64,000 nt of DNA, from positions 124,001 through 188,000 of the forward strand of contig JADJXF010000011.1 in the NCBI GenBank assembly GCA_016715995.1, in the 5' to 3' direction. A program made the position numbers and the translations under genes. Below are positions 36,500-46,272 of this stretch, piece after piece. A model generated the notes under the pieces. That model saw only the letters and a program-made list of their open reading frames with translations. It was not told the origin of the DNA and did not search any database. The DNA is from Flavobacteriales bacterium. Lineage in GTDB: Bacteria > Bacteroidota > Bacteroidia > Flavobacteriales_F > PHOS-HE28. How positions within the stretch are numbered: position 1 is the first letter of the stretch; every line of letters begins with the position of its first letter.

Positions 36500-37633
36500 A
36501 TGAGCCTGCTCGTCGTCATCATCGCGCTGGCGCTGATCTTCGATTACATCAACGGGTTCCACGATGCGGCGAACTCCATCGCCACCATCGTCAGCACCAA
36601 GGTGCTCACGCCCGTGCAGGCCGTGATCTGGGCCGCGGCCTTCAATTTCATCGCGTACTTCATCTTCAGCGACCACCATGTGGCCAACACCGTGGCGAAG
36701 ACGGTGCATGAGGAGTTCATCACCTTGCGGGTGGTGCTGGCCGGCCTCCTCGCCGCCATCACCTGGAACCTGCTCACCTGGTGGTACGGCATCCCGAGCA
36801 GTTCCTCGCACACGCTCATCGGCGGCTTCGCAGGTGCGGCACTGGCCGGGGCCGGATTCGACCTGGACAGCGTGAACATGAGCAAGATTGGGCTGGTGGC
36901 CGCCTTCATCCTGTTGGCACCGCTGGTGGGCATGGCCATCTCCATCTTCATTACCTTGGTGACGCTGGTACAGAAGCTCTGGCTGCGGCTGCTCATCATC
37001 GCCATCGCCACGGCCATCACTTGCTTGTTCATCCTCAAGAACAACGATCTGCGCGTCGCCATGGCGCTCTTCTCACTGGTGTTCATGATCACCTATGCGG
37101 TGGACATGACCAAGCTTCCGAGCGCGCTGCGCACTGCCAACATCTACAAGCGCTTGCAACTGCTGAGCTCCGCGGCCTTCAGCATCGGCCACGGCGGCAA
37201 CGACGCGCAGAAGGTGATGGGCATCATCATGGTGGCCATGGTGGCGAGCGGCAAAGCGGAGAACTTGGAGCACATGCCGGCCTGGATCCCGCTGGCGTGC
37301 TACTCGGCCATCGGCTTGGGAACGCTCAGCGGCGGATGGAAGATCGTGAAGACCATGGGCACGCGGATCACCAAGGTGACACCGCTGGAGGGCGTTTGCG
37401 CGGAGAGCGCAGGTGCCATGACGCTCTACATGACCGAGCAGATGGGTATTCCCGTGAGTACCACGCACACCATCACCGGTGCCATCATCGGCGTTGGGGC
37501 CACCAAGCGGCTGAGTGCTGTGCGCTGGGGCGTCACGGTGCGGCTGCTCTGGGCCTGGATCCTCACGATACCGGTGAGCGCTGTGCTCGCTGCCATCGCT
37601 TGGTGGATCTGCGGCATCTTCGGCATGCCTTGA
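36500..37633 (+). CDS. pit: PiT-family inorganic phosphate transporter
   Basis: A 377-residue membrane protein with about ten helices. Both halves carry the PiT signature: GFHDAANSIATIVSTKVLTP near residues 19-38 and GGNDAQKVMGII in the second half, which together bind phosphate. It imports inorganic phosphate, probably as a metal-phosphate complex coupled to protons or sodium. It is the second gene of the DUF47-PiT unit with a 4-bp gap, and a candidate Pho box lies upstream of the pair. It is somewhat shorter than the E. coli type, which is common for Bacteroidota members. Confidence 0.93.
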   Translation: MSLLVVIIALALIFDYINGFHDAANSIATIVSTKVLTPVQAVIWAAAFNFIAYFIFSDHHVANTVAKTVHEEFITLRVVLAGLLAAITWNLLTWWYGIPSSSSHTLIGGFAGAALAGAGFDLDSVNMSKIGLVAAFILLAPLVGMAISIFITLVTLVQKLWLRLLIIAIATAITCLFILKNNDLRVAMALFSLVFMITYAVDMTKLPSALRTANIYKRLQLLSSAAFSIGHGGNDAQKVMGIIMVAMVASGKAENLEHMPAWIPLACYSAIGLGTLSGGWKIVKTMGTRITKVTPLEGVCAESAGAMTLYMTEQMGIPVSTTHTITGAIIGVGATKRLSAVRWGVTVRLLWAWILTIPVSAVLAAIAWWICGIFGMP

Positions 37634-37651
37634 GGGCTGCCGCAGCCCCGC

Positions 37652-37659
37652 TACCTTCG
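37652..37659 (+). promoter_or_regulatory. -7 promoter element TACCTTCG, 4 bp before the GlmU-like start
   Basis: TANNTTCG variant ending 4 bp before the ATG at 37664. With a start site about 7 nt downstream, the mRNA would be leaderless. Confidence 0.5.
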
Positions 37660-37663
37660 TCGC

Positions 37664-38857
37664 ATGGCCATCATCCTGTCTGATGCGGGGCATCACGCGC
37701 ATCTCCTCCCGCTGACGTTCACGCGCCCGGTGGCCCAGTTGAGGCCCGGCATCCTGCGCATCTCGGAGGGCTGGTACGTGCGCAGCGGCCTGGCCGTGGG
37801 CTACCGCACCGAGGCCTACCTGTCGCCCTCATTCCCCATGCCCGCCGAGGACAGCCCGCGATTCGAGGTGGATGGGTCGCTCTTCCCCAGCGAGGATCTC
37901 GTCGCTGCGGTCATGAATATCCGGCCAGGTGAGGTGCTCGTCGGCGATGGCCGTGCGTTGGCTTTCGGAATCGCGGCCAATGAGGCGCCTGGCGAGGCTT
38001 CATGGGCAGCACCGCCCGCCTTTCTGAAGCCCGTTCAGTTCACGGGCGATGTCCTGCGGTTCGATCGGCCCTGGCGCATCTTCCAGCATTGCGGCCAGGC
38101 GATCGCGCAGGATTTCAAGCTGCTCACCGAGGGGCGACGCTCGCAGCCGCTCAGCGCGCTCAACACCGTTGTAGGCGATCCGGGCCTTGTTTTCCTTGAA
38201 GAGGGCGCGGTCGTGGAGGCCAGCATCCTCAACACCAAGGCTGGACCCATCTACATCGGTCATGGCGCTGAGGTGATGGAAGGATGCATGCTGCGCGGTC
38301 CGATCGCAGTTGGCGATCATGCGCAGCTCAAGATGGGCGCGAAGGTGTACGGACCATCGGCCTTCGGACCGGAATGCCGGGTTGGCGGCGAGGTGAACAA
38401 CAGCGTGATTCTCGGATTCAGCAACAAGGGCCACGACGGATTCCTAGGCAACAGCGTGCTTGGCGAATGGTGCAACCTGGGTGCCGACACGAACAACAGC
38501 AACCTGAAGAACACGTATGGTGAGGTAAAGGTGTTCAGCCACGCGGAAGGGAAGGAGGTGGACACGGGGCTGCAGTTCTGCGGCCTCTTCATGGGCGACC
38601 ACGCGAAGAGCGGCATCAATACCATGTTCAACACGGGAACGGTTGTCGGGGTCGGTGCCAACGTGTTCGGCGCGGGCTTCCCGAGCAAACGCATCCCGTC
38701 GTTCGCATGGGGCGGAAGCGCGGGGCTCGAGGCCTACGACATCGAGAAGGCGGTCGTGGCGGCGCGGCGCGTGATGGAGCGCCGCCATGTGCCGCTCACC
38801 GCGCTTGATGAAGCCGTTCTGCGCCATGTGCATGGGTTGGAAGCGCCCAAGGCCTGA
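37664..38857 (+). CDS. GlmU-family sugar-nucleotide transferase-like protein
   Basis: A 397-residue protein. The N-terminal third keeps the shape of a nucleotidyltransferase (IILSDAGHHAHLLPLTFTRPVAQLRPG trimmed) but lacks the canonical G-x-G-T-R-M nucleotide loop. The C-terminal half is a left-handed beta-helix (YIGHGAEVMEGCMLRGP, GGEVNNSVILGFSNKGHDGFLG), as in GlmU/LpxA-type acyl- or nucleotidyl-transferases. Bacteroidota often carry this protein with unknown substrate. Its own short-leader promoter is present. It is followed by rocD after 42 bp. Confidence 0.8.
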   Translation: MAIILSDAGHHAHLLPLTFTRPVAQLRPGILRISEGWYVRSGLAVGYRTEAYLSPSFPMPAEDSPRFEVDGSLFPSEDLVAAVMNIRPGEVLVGDGRALAFGIAANEAPGEASWAAPPAFLKPVQFTGDVLRFDRPWRIFQHCGQAIAQDFKLLTEGRRSQPLSALNTVVGDPGLVFLEEGAVVEASILNTKAGPIYIGHGAEVMEGCMLRGPIAVGDHAQLKMGAKVYGPSAFGPECRVGGEVNNSVILGFSNKGHDGFLGNSVLGEWCNLGADTNNSNLKNTYGEVKVFSHAEGKEVDTGLQFCGLFMGDHAKSGINTMFNTGTVVGVGANVFGAGFPSKRIPSFAWGGSAGLEAYDIEKAVVAARRVMERRHVPLTALDEAVLRHVHGLEAPKA

Positions 38858-38868
38858 GGCCATCCCTG

Positions 38869-38876
38869 TATTTTCG
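38869..38876 (+). promoter_or_regulatory. -7 promoter element TATTTTCG of rocD
   Basis: TANNTTCG variant, 23 bp upstream of the rocD ATG at 38900. Confidence 0.5.
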
Positions 38877-38899
38877 CGACCCTTCTGAAACCGTTCGGC

Positions 38900-40171
38900 A
38901 TGCCGCAGATCACCCGCTCCCTGACGAAGACCCAACGCGCCATCGACCTCGAGGACAAGTATGGCGCGCACAACTACCACCCGCTGCCGGTGGTGCTGGA
39001 CAGCGGAAAGGGCGTGTTCGTATGGGATGTTGACGGCAAGCGGTATTACGACTTCCTCAGCGCGTACAGCGCGGTGAACCAAGGGCATTGCCATCCGCGC
39101 CTGGTGAAGGTGATGCAGGAGCAGGCGGCACGGATGACGCTCACCTCACGCGCATTCTACAACAGCGTGCTTGGCGAGTACGCGAAGACCGTTTGCGAAT
39201 TCTTCGGCTACGAGAAAATGCTCCCGATGAACACAGGAGCTGAAGCGGTGGAGACGGCGATCAAGATGGCGCGCAAGTGGGGCTATGAGAAGAAGGGCAT
39301 CCGTACGGATCAGGCCAAAGTGCTGGTGTGTGAGGGCAACTTCCACGGGCGCACCATCAGCATCGTGAGCATGAGCACCGACCCCGCCAGTCAGGGCGGC
39401 TTCGGGCCATTCACGCCGGGCTTTGAGGTGATCGCCTATGACGACATTCCGGCTTTGGAGAAAGCCCTCGAGGATCCGAACGTGTGCGCTTTCCTCGTGG
39501 AGCCGATCCAGGGCGAAAAGGGCGTGTACACGCCTGCCGATGATTACATCCCGAAGGCCATTGCAGCGTGCAAGGCGCACAACGTGCTCTTCATCGCCGA
39601 TGAGATTCAGACCGGCATCGCGCGTACAGGACGGTTGCTGTGCAGCGTGCCCGATGAAGAAACCGATCCCGCAAAGCGCCCCGATGCCGTAATCCTTGCC
39701 AAGGCACTGAGCGGCGGCATGTATCCGGTGAGCGCGGTGCTTGCCAGCGACGAGGTCATGGGTGTATTCACTCCGGGGACGCACGGCAGTACCTACGGCG
39801 GCAACCCGATGGGCGCGCGCATCGCGATGGAGGCGATGGCCGTCGTTCAAGAGGAGAACCTTACGCAGAACGCTGATCGTTTGGGTAGGGTGTTCCGCTC
39901 AGAGATGCAGAAGCTCGTGGACGCCTATCCCTTCGTGAAACTCGTGCGGGGCAAGGGCCTGCTGAACGCGCTGGTGATCGAAGCCCGCACAGCGACCGAT
40001 GGCTCGCCCAAGACCGCTTGGGAATTGTGCATTCTGCTGCGCGACAACGGCCTTCTTGCCAAGCCTACCCACGGCGACATCATCCGGTTCGCCCCGCCGC
40101 TGGTGATCACCGAGGTGCAGGTGATGGAGGCGTGCAACATCATCGCACTTAGCGTGAAGCAGTTCGCATGA
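38900..40171 (+). CDS. rocD: ornithine--oxo-acid transaminase
   Basis: A 423-residue class III PLP aminotransferase. It interconverts ornithine plus 2-oxoglutarate and glutamate semialdehyde plus glutamate, linking arginine and proline metabolism. Diagnostic stretches are [49 protein letters not shown] and the PLP lysine in [19 protein letters not shown] (about residue 275). Its length is typical. An exact promoter element precedes it, and it converges on the serine-hydrolase gene with 4 bp between stops. Confidence 0.95.
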   Translation: MPQITRSLTKTQRAIDLEDKYGAHNYHPLPVVLDSGKGVFVWDVDGKRYYDFLSAYSAVNQGHCHPRLVKVMQEQAARMTLTSRAFYNSVLGEYAKTVCEFFGYEKMLPMNTGAEAVETAIKMARKWGYEKKGIRTDQAKVLVCEGNFHGRTISIVSMSTDPASQGGFGPFTPGFEVIAYDDIPALEKALEDPNVCAFLVEPIQGEKGVYTPADDYIPKAIAACKAHNVLFIADEIQTGIARTGRLLCSVPDEETDPAKRPDAVILAKALSGGMYPVSAVLASDEVMGVFTPGTHGSTYGGNPMGARIAMEAMAVVQEENLTQNADRLGRVFRSEMQKLVDAYPFVKLVRGKGLLNALVIEARTATDGSPKTAWELCILLRDNGLLAKPTHGDIIRFAPPLVITEVQVMEACNIIALSVKQFA

Positions 40172-40175
40172 GTGC

Positions 40176-41480
40176 TCAACGAGCGATGATCAGGCGCTGG
40201 TGGACCACTCGGCTGTCAAGTCCAGTCGCCCGCAGGATATAGATTCCCTCGGGCTGGTGGCTCAGCGCAAGGGTTGATTGGCTGCTCTCCGCAATGACAA
40301 TTCGGCCGTCAGCGCCCAACAACTCAGTACGCGCAGGTGCCACGTCATCCAGCGTCACTGAAACACGATCCATGGCCGGGTTCGGAGCTACGCTAAGTAC
40401 CGGATGAGTATCGTGGTTCGGCGTTCCAGTGGTTGAGCAAATCACCGCGTTCAGGTATTGCCAGATCTGGTCGTTGTAGATATTGGGCACGAAGATGCCT
40501 TGCGTGGGCAGGTCGCCCATGCGCACCACCACCAGTCCCGTGCTCGGGGACACGTTGCAGAGCTGGCCGTTCTTGCCCATGGCGCTGAACGCATCGACAG
40601 GGGCATTGGGCATGAGCATGCCATTGAAAGGGAACTGCACGCCGGGCAGCATGAAGGTGCTCTGCCCGTTCAGCCACCACAAGTAGCCGTAGGCTTCATT
40701 CAGCGTTTGGGTTGGCGACACCATGTCGTTGAAGTACGCCTGGTCGTTCATGACAGCATTGCCGTTCCAGACGCCTCCCGCCATGGCCAGCAGACCGAAA
40801 CGAGCCATTGATCGCGGCTTGCTGAAGAAGACGTTGTTGTAACCCAACTGAAGGTAGGCGCCCTGCAGGCCCGTGGTGAGCGTGAGCTTGTTGAAGACAT
40901 AGGCGTTCAGGGTTCCGCCCGTGGCGCCTGCGATCACGCCGTCGAGCAATGTGTAGGGGGCGTTGTGATAGGCCCATCGGGTTCCGGGCTCTGCGAGGAA
41001 TTGCAGGCAGGGCGGCTCAGTGCAATCCACGTCACCCGTGCCATCATCAAGTCCGCTGGTCATGGTCAACTGATGGCGGATGGTGATGGCCTGCTCTTGC
41101 TCCGGCGTGCAACTCGTCCAGCCCGCGCCGAGGTAATCGCTCGTTGGGTCAGCGATGTCGAGGTAGCCTTCCTCCTGCGCCTTGCCCACCAGGAACGCCG
41201 TGAGGCTCTTTCCCGCGCTGGCCCAGTACCACAGGCTATCCTGCGTGAAGGTGCCGAAGTAGTGCTCGATGGCGATGCGCCCGTCCTTCAGGACGATGAA
41301 AGCTTTGGTGTTGCTCTGTCCGAGGAAATCAACTAGCGGCGGTAGTTGGTCCGTACACCAGCCCATTGAAGCAGGATCGATGGTCTGCCAGGTGTTGCCG
41401 ATCACGGGCGGGAAATACGTGGACTGGCCGTTCATCGTGGAGGAACCCGCTAGCAGGCCGAAGAGGAGGATGTTTCGCAT
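40176..41480 (-). CDS. secreted serine hydrolase (beta-lactamase/class C fold) with T9SS sorting domain
   Basis: A 434-residue protein with a signal peptide (ILLFGLLAGSS region) and a class C beta-lactamase-like fold: nucleophile S-x-x-K in ASAGKSLTAF (about residue 87) and Y-x-N in WAYHNAPYT. The last about 75 residues form a type A T9SS domain (SVAPNPAMDRVSV, then EGIYILRATG), so the protein is exported through the type IX system and probably anchored at the surface. The reaction is likely peptidase or esterase, not beta-lactam hydrolysis. It is the last gene of a three-gene set with the GT87 enzyme and a YwqK lipoprotein. Confidence 0.88.
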   Translation of the reverse strand: MRNILLFGLLAGSSTMNGQSTYFPPVIGNTWQTIDPASMGWCTDQLPPLVDFLGQSNTKAFIVLKDGRIAIEHYFGTFTQDSLWYWASAGKSLTAFLVGKAQEEGYLDIADPTSDYLGAGWTSCTPEQEQAITIRHQLTMTSGLDDGTGDVDCTEPPCLQFLAEPGTRWAYHNAPYTLLDGVIAGATGGTLNAYVFNKLTLTTGLQGAYLQLGYNNVFFSKPRSMARFGLLAMAGGVWNGNAVMNDQAYFNDMVSPTQTLNEAYGYLWWLNGQSTFMLPGVQFPFNGMLMPNAPVDAFSAMGKNGQLCNVSPSTGLVVVRMGDLPTQGIFVPNIYNDQIWQYLNAVICSTTGTPNHDTHPVLSVAPNPAMDRVSVTLDDVAPARTELLGADGRIVIAESSQSTLALSHQPEGIYILRATGLDSRVVHQRLIIAR

Positions 41481-41490
41481 CGTTGTGCAT

Positions 41491-42723
41491 TCAAGCATGA
41501 GACTTTGATGGTTGCTGATGGTTCAATCCCTTCAGCAGGAGGGCGCCCACGATTACGAGACCGAGGTTAGCGATGCCCAGGATGCCATAGTGCGTCATTC
41601 GGTCACTGAGTGGGCCAAGGACGTCGGACCAGTTGCCGCCATGCGTGAGCAGCATGGGAATGGCAGCGAAGGCCAACCACACAGGCTTGTCGGTTGACAG
41701 CAGGCGGTGAAGCACAAGAAGGACCAGCGGTGCCGCGAACAAGAAGTGATTCGTGTCGGTGACGGTGAGCGAGGGCACGAGCGCGAAGAGCAGGAAGGCC
41801 TCTTGAACCATGTGGCTCGCACGGCCGGCCTCCGTCGATTCGCGCCGCATAGCCCGCAAGACCAGCAAGCCGAAGACAGCGGCGACGATTCCAAGCACGA
41901 TCAGCACGGTCGCGGTTTCACCGAAATCGCCCAAGTGTTGGAAGAGCGCGCGATGGGCGAACGAATAGGCCGTGTCAACCATCTGGTAGGCATCGCCGCC
42001 GGTATAGACCATCGAGGCATTGTGGCCAGCCATGGCATGCAGCCACTCCCGATGCAGTTCAATCGATCCTGCTGGGCCCAGGAGTGCCATCGGTGCGATC
42101 AATCCAATCAATAACGTGATCATCACCCAGCCTATCGTCTTCGTTCTCCAGCGGAGCAGAAGCCAGGGCAGCAGGATGATGAAGTGCGGCTTGGCGAGGA
42201 TTGCCGCGCCGAAGAGCAGACCTGCAAGGCGCTGCCGTCCGATCACCAGTGCGTTCAATCCGCCGAGCAGCACGTAGAGCAGCAAGGCGTTGATGTTGCC
42301 CAGGTGCAGCTCGCGATGCAGATGCGCGCCGGCCACGAGCGTGGTCAGGAAAAGCGGCGCATAGGACTCTGGTCTTCCTTGCAGGACATGCCTGCGGATG
42401 ATCCGATCCGCGAGGATGACGCTGCCGATGAAGGCAAAGACGATGAGCGCGAATTGGATACCGGCCGCCAACGGGTAGGGGAGCAGCGCCAGCGGAACAT
42501 ACATCGCGGCCAATACCGGTGCATACTTGAAGAAGCCGGAGGACAGGCCATGAGCCACGCCATAGAGTGGCTCACCGTTCAGCAAGGCTCTCGCGGCTTC
42601 GTAATAGACCCGGAAATCATTCAGCCACAAGCGACCATTGATGGCCTCCAAGGAGAGGAACACTGCAGCTGCAAGGAGCAGGATGATTGCGAAACGTCCA
42701 GGGAACCGGCTCCAGCGCGGCAT
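41491..42723 (-). CDS. GT87-type polytopic glycosyltransferase (DUF2029)
   Basis: A 410-residue membrane protein with about ten helices. It has an early periplasmic loop motif NDFRVYYEAARALLNGEPLY (an acidic residue of the GT-C type), then YAPVLAAMYVPLALLPYP and LAKPHFIILLPW. Family members are polyprenyl-phosphate-sugar-dependent mannosyl/glucosyltransferases that build envelope glycans. The acceptor here is unknown. It lies 4 bp downstream of the YwqK-type gene and 10 bp upstream of the serine hydrolase, so the three are probably co-transcribed. Confidence 0.82.
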   Translation of the reverse strand: MPRWSRFPGRFAIILLLAAAVFLSLEAINGRLWLNDFRVYYEAARALLNGEPLYGVAHGLSSGFFKYAPVLAAMYVPLALLPYPLAAGIQFALIVFAFIGSVILADRIIRRHVLQGRPESYAPLFLTTLVAGAHLHRELHLGNINALLLYVLLGGLNALVIGRQRLAGLLFGAAILAKPHFIILLPWLLLRWRTKTIGWVMITLLIGLIAPMALLGPAGSIELHREWLHAMAGHNASMVYTGGDAYQMVDTAYSFAHRALFQHLGDFGETATVLIVLGIVAAVFGLLVLRAMRRESTEAGRASHMVQEAFLLFALVPSLTVTDTNHFLFAAPLVLLVLHRLLSTDKPVWLAFAAIPMLLTHGGNWSDVLGPLSDRMTHYGILGIANLGLVIVGALLLKGLNHQQPSKSHA

Positions 42724-42727
42724 GGCC

Positions 42728-43117
42728 CTACTGGGGCTTGCTGCGGTCCACTTCCTTCACCAATCGGCCCTTATCGTAGTGGAGTTCCCGGTAGATCTGA
42801 CCATCCGGGCTGTAGTCGTAGTGCGCGCCGTGCTCCACGCCGTTCGCCCAATGCTCCACGTATTTCTTGGTCCCGTTCTCATAGTAATAGGTCCACACGC
42901 CGTGCTCCACGCCATTGAGGAACTGCCCCACATACTCCAGCTTGCCGTTCTGGTAGTACACCTTCTCCATCACCTTCACCGCCTCTTCGCCTTTGCCTTT
43001 CATGTACACCACCACCTCGGGCTTCCCGTTGGGGTGGCTGGCGGCCACGTATTTGTGCGTGCTGCACGCCGGGAGCAAGAGGAAGGCAAGGACAAGCAGG
43101 GTGAGCTGGCGGTGCAT
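42728..43117 (-). CDS. YwqK-repeat (MORN-like) lipoprotein
   Basis: A 129-residue lipoprotein. Signal peptide LLVLAFLLLPAC (lipobox LPAC, Cys near residue 18). The mature part holds about four YwqK/MORN-like repeats with the G-K-x-x-x-V-x-x-Y or N-G-x-x-H-G-x-W pattern: HPNGKPEVVVYMKG, YQNGKLEYVGQF, ENGTKKYVEHW, PDGQIYRELHY. The family name refers to an antitoxin component, but no toxin is adjacent and the function is not clear. It heads a likely operon with the GT87 and serine-hydrolase genes. A TATTTTCG element lies 7 bp upstream. Confidence 0.8.
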   Translation of the reverse strand: MHRQLTLLVLAFLLLPACSTHKYVAASHPNGKPEVVVYMKGKGEEAVKVMEKVYYQNGKLEYVGQFLNGVEHGVWTYYYENGTKKYVEHWANGVEHGAHYDYSPDGQIYRELHYDKGRLVKEVDRSKPQ

Positions 43118-43123
43118 GGCTCG

Positions 43124-43131
43124 CGAAAATA
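43124..43131 (-). promoter_or_regulatory. -7 promoter element TATTTTCG of the YwqK-GT87-hydrolase unit
   Basis: TANNTTCG variant ending 6 bp before the ATG at 43117. Near-leaderless transcription would result. Confidence 0.5.
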
Positions 43132-43165
43132 GGGGAAAGCCCGCCCAAGGCAACGATTCCTGATG

Positions 43166-44290
43166 CTAAGGCACCACGAAGCGCATGCTCTTCCCTGATC
43201 CAGGCAGCTGCGCCAGGTAGATTCCGGTAGACCAGCCCGCGATGCTGATCATGTGATCGGTGCGCTCAGCCGAGACCAGGCGCCCACTGATGTCAAGGAT
43301 ATACACGGCACTTGGCGTCGCCAATCCTTGGAAGCGCAAGTGCCCTTCAACATCGACGAATGCTCGCCATGCCTCCGGTGGTCGAATCTCATCCGTCCCG
43401 ACATCGGGCGCTATAGTCCATCCGATGTCGCGCATGACGGCGACGGCAATCGGGCCGGGCCAATGGTTCGCGTTGCCGGGCGAGCCGAAAGGCGTCATCA
43501 GCTCATTTGGAGTGCCGACGGGATAGGTGCTCTCATTCAGGTGAACGCAGCTGCTGCCCAATGCGAAGACGGCAGGCGCATAGATGCGCGGCTGCTGCCC
43601 AGCGTTCACTGCCACGGCGTAATCGCCATTGAAGAACACCTGGTTGCTGGTGAAGGCAGTGCCAAGCGCAGTGCTGGGGTTCGCCAGAAAGTGCAGCTGG
43701 CCTTGCGCTGTGGTGGTGAGGTAGCGGTCGAAGATGCCGGGCAGCCCTTCCTGCTCGGGCCACGGGAACGTGGTGATTAGCGGCGAGAAATCGCTGAGCA
43801 GCACTTGCCCGAATGAACCTTCGTTGCCGGTCTTCTTCGCCAAGCCCACGAAGCCGAGGCCATGCCCGAGTTCATGCAGCGCGATGGTGACCAGATCGTA
43901 CTGGCCTGCAGGCGTGTTGCCATCGAGGCCCAGGTACCAGTTGGTGCTGCTGTTCAGATAGACGTTGATGTCATCCTCTCCGGGATTCAGCTCAGTGCCC
44001 GCAATGCTGTTCGCGAGACATGAGGCATACCATGTCGCCGCAACTGGAGCGCCAGGAAAATCCTTGCGGCCATTCGGAAAGGTGACGCCCAAGGCCGAGG
44101 CGCCCAGCGGGAACCAGCTCACGGCCACCTTGATGGGCACGTCGCTGTGCAGGATACTGCCCCAGATCTCAGCAGCGCGCTCAATGGCGGGTTGGGCCTC
44201 GGCAGGCGTGCCGAAGTGGGTGATGGTGAACGATGCGGCGGGGGAGGGCGCCGCGAGGAGGATGGCGAAGGCGATGATGGGCTTGCGCAT
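43166..44290 (-). CDS. secreted matrixin-like zinc metalloprotease with C-terminal sorting domain
   Basis: A 374-residue protein with a signal peptide (PIIAFAILLAAPSPAASF, about residues 4-21). The catalytic Zn site is in VTIALHELGHGLGFVG (H-E-x-x-H, about residue 137). A later PFGSPGNANHWPGPIAVAVMRDIGW segment (trimmed) resembles the end of a metzincin-type catalytic domain. The last about 75 residues (AWRAFVDVEGHLRFQG then STGIYLAQLPG) form a T9SS type A-like tail, so it is probably secreted to the surface. The target is unknown. A TAGGTTCG element lies 41 bp upstream. Confidence 0.82.
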   Translation of the reverse strand: MRKPIIAFAILLAAPSPAASFTITHFGTPAEAQPAIERAAEIWGSILHSDVPIKVAVSWFPLGASALGVTFPNGRKDFPGAPVAATWYASCLANSIAGTELNPGEDDINVYLNSSTNWYLGLDGNTPAGQYDLVTIALHELGHGLGFVGLAKKTGNEGSFGQVLLSDFSPLITTFPWPEQEGLPGIFDRYLTTTAQGQLHFLANPSTALGTAFTSNQVFFNGDYAVAVNAGQQPRIYAPAVFALGSSCVHLNESTYPVGTPNELMTPFGSPGNANHWPGPIAVAVMRDIGWTIAPDVGTDEIRPPEAWRAFVDVEGHLRFQGLATPSAVYILDISGRLVSAERTDHMISIAGWSTGIYLAQLPGSGKSMRFVVP

Positions 44291-44330
44291 GGCGATGGTG
44301 CCGATCCCCCAACCGGTGGTTGGAGAATTG

Positions 44331-44338
44331 CGAACCTA
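44331..44338 (-). promoter_or_regulatory. -7 promoter element TAGGTTCG of the matrixin-like gene
   Basis: TANNTTCG variant on the minus strand, 40 bp before the start at 44290. Confidence 0.4.
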
Positions 44339-44431
44339 TGGAATGAGCACGGAGTTCGAACGGTGGGTGCGAAGACCCTCAGTTGCCTTCAGGGCATCAC
44401 CGACGGAGGTAGGAGGTCGAGGTGCTGATGG

Positions 44432-46183
44432 TCATTCCTCCGGCATGGGCTGGATACCCGAACGAAACAGACACCCTGCGTCCTTGGGCAACATGGAACG
44501 ACGCAGCTTCACTTTGGAGGAGTGGATATACCAGTTTCGGTCAAACTCGATGTTATTCCCGTTTCCTCCTTTGCCACAGTTCTTGCGCCATTGGGTTCCT
44601 GCGACCGCTCGAAATGTTATGCCGCGAGTTGTGAATTTTATCGGCATCATGAACCCATCGACACAATTGGTCCAGCGCATCCAAAGCGTACCCTTTCGTA
44701 TACCCCATTCAAGAACTGGGATCCGCGTTTGTCTGAGGTATTGATCAAAGATTCCCTCAAGTGGTCTATTTGTGAAGTTGCAGATGAAGGCTTCAACCTC
44801 TGCGCTAGTGGTGGTCTTGTGGTAGAAACGCTTGTTCATCTCCAGCAGCATCGCCTTGAAGGTGCTGTCACCCACGATGTGCCGGATCATGTGGATGAGG
44901 TTGGCGCCCTTGTAGTACATGTCGCCGCTGCCTTCATCGTTCACGCCATAAGGGCCGATGATCGGCTTATCGTTGCGGATGTTTCGGCGCAGGCCGATCA
45001 CGTACTCCTCAGCGGCCTGTTTGCCCTGCTGGCACTCTGTGAAGATCGTCTCGGTGTAGTCGGTGAAGCCCTCGTGTACCCACATGTCGGCGATGTCGGC
45101 GCTGGTAATGCTGTTTCCGAACCACTCGTGCCCGCTCTCGTGGACGATGATGTAGTCCCACTGCAGGCCATGGCCGGTGCCGCTCAGGTCAGTGCCCAAA
45201 TAGCCGTTGCGGAAACCGTTTCCGTAGGCGATGGCGCTCTGGTGTTCCATGCCCAGGTGCGGCGACTCCACCAGCTTGTAGCCATCGGCATAGAAAGCGT
45301 AGGGGCCCAGCCATTCCTCGAAGCAGCGCAGCATCTGCGGCACTTGCTTGAATTGCCCGCGTGCGAGATCCTCGTTGTGCGCGAGCACCCAGTAGTCGCA
45401 ATCGAGCGGTCCCTCTACGCCATCGTAAACCTCGCCGAAATGGACATACTTCCCGATGTAGGGCACCAGGTTGTAAGTATTGATCGGGTTCTTCACCTGC
45501 CAGTGCCAGGTGCTCGTGCCATCGTTGTTCTTCTCTGTGCTGCGCAGGCGGCCGTTGGCGATGGCCTGCAAACTGTCAGCTACCGTGATGCGAAGGTTGG
45601 CGCCGTATTCGGGCTCATCGCTCTGGTGGTCCTTGCACGGGTACCACATGCTCGAGCCAAGGCCCTGGCAGGCCACGCTCATCCACGGGTTGCCGTGCGC
45701 GTCGGTCTTCCAGATCCAGCCCCCGTCCCAGGGCGGATTGCGTGCTGCTCGTGGTGTTCCATGGTAGTGGATGGTGATCGTGGCTGCCTCGCCTGACTTC
45801 ATGGCTTGCGGGAGGTCAACCCATATCACGTTCTCCTCCCGGATGAAGGGAATGGTCTTGTAGCTCACGGCGATGGCCCCATCCTTGAAATCGGCGACAT
45901 CCGTCAGAATGCTGTCCACCACCAGCGGCTGCTGCAGGTCGATCTGCATGCGCTGTCCATCGGCAACGGCGTCGAATGCGATCTGCGTACGGCCCTCGAT
46001 CGAGCGCTCCACAAAGTCCGGGCGCACCCCGACGTCGTAGCCGACCACGTTCCACCATGCGCGCTCCGGTCCGATGCTCCCCCGCAGGCTATCGGCGCGG
46101 GTGAAGACTTTGCGTCCATCGCCTAGCTGGGCCCACGAGACATGCACAACAAGGAAGGTGATCACGATTGCAGGCGAGCGCAT
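44432..46183 (-). CDS. M1-family zinc aminopeptidase, exported
   Basis: A 583-residue peptidase with a signal peptide (SPAIVITFLVVHVSWAQ, about residues 3-19). The N-terminal beta-domain is followed by the thermolysin-like catalytic domain: exopeptidase G-x-M-E-N analogue LGMEHQSAIAYG, then HESGHEWFGN (Zn ligands) and, 18 residues on, the third ligand in HEGFTDY. It would remove N-terminal residues from peptides in the periplasm. No T9SS domain is visible at the end. ATG 46183 is used, with the TACATTCG element 5 bp upstream. Bases about 44500-44800 are more AT-rich than the rest of the gene. Confidence 0.92.
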   Translation of the reverse strand: MRSPAIVITFLVVHVSWAQLGDGRKVFTRADSLRGSIGPERAWWNVVGYDVGVRPDFVERSIEGRTQIAFDAVADGQRMQIDLQQPLVVDSILTDVADFKDGAIAVSYKTIPFIREENVIWVDLPQAMKSGEAATITIHYHGTPRAARNPPWDGGWIWKTDAHGNPWMSVACQGLGSSMWYPCKDHQSDEPEYGANLRITVADSLQAIANGRLRSTEKNNDGTSTWHWQVKNPINTYNLVPYIGKYVHFGEVYDGVEGPLDCDYWVLAHNEDLARGQFKQVPQMLRCFEEWLGPYAFYADGYKLVESPHLGMEHQSAIAYGNGFRNGYLGTDLSGTGHGLQWDYIIVHESGHEWFGNSITSADIADMWVHEGFTDYTETIFTECQQGKQAAEEYVIGLRRNIRNDKPIIGPYGVNDEGSGDMYYKGANLIHMIRHIVGDSTFKAMLLEMNKRFYHKTTTSAEVEAFICNFTNRPLEGIFDQYLRQTRIPVLEWGIRKGTLWMRWTNCVDGFMMPIKFTTRGITFRAVAGTQWRKNCGKGGNGNNIEFDRNWYIHSSKVKLRRSMLPKDAGCLFRSGIQPMPEE

Positions 46184-46187
46184 GCAG

Positions 46188-46195
46188 CGAATGTA
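46188..46195 (-). promoter_or_regulatory. -7 promoter element TACATTCG abutting the M1 peptidase start
   Basis: TANNTTCG variant ending 4 bp before the ATG at 46183, so transcription would begin at or beside the start codon. Confidence 0.5.
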
Positions 46196-46272
46196 TCCGG
46201 TGCGCGCCATGCTCTTCCAAACAGGCTGTCACAGATAGCGCTGCTGAACTGATTGCGCTCCACGCCCTGGAT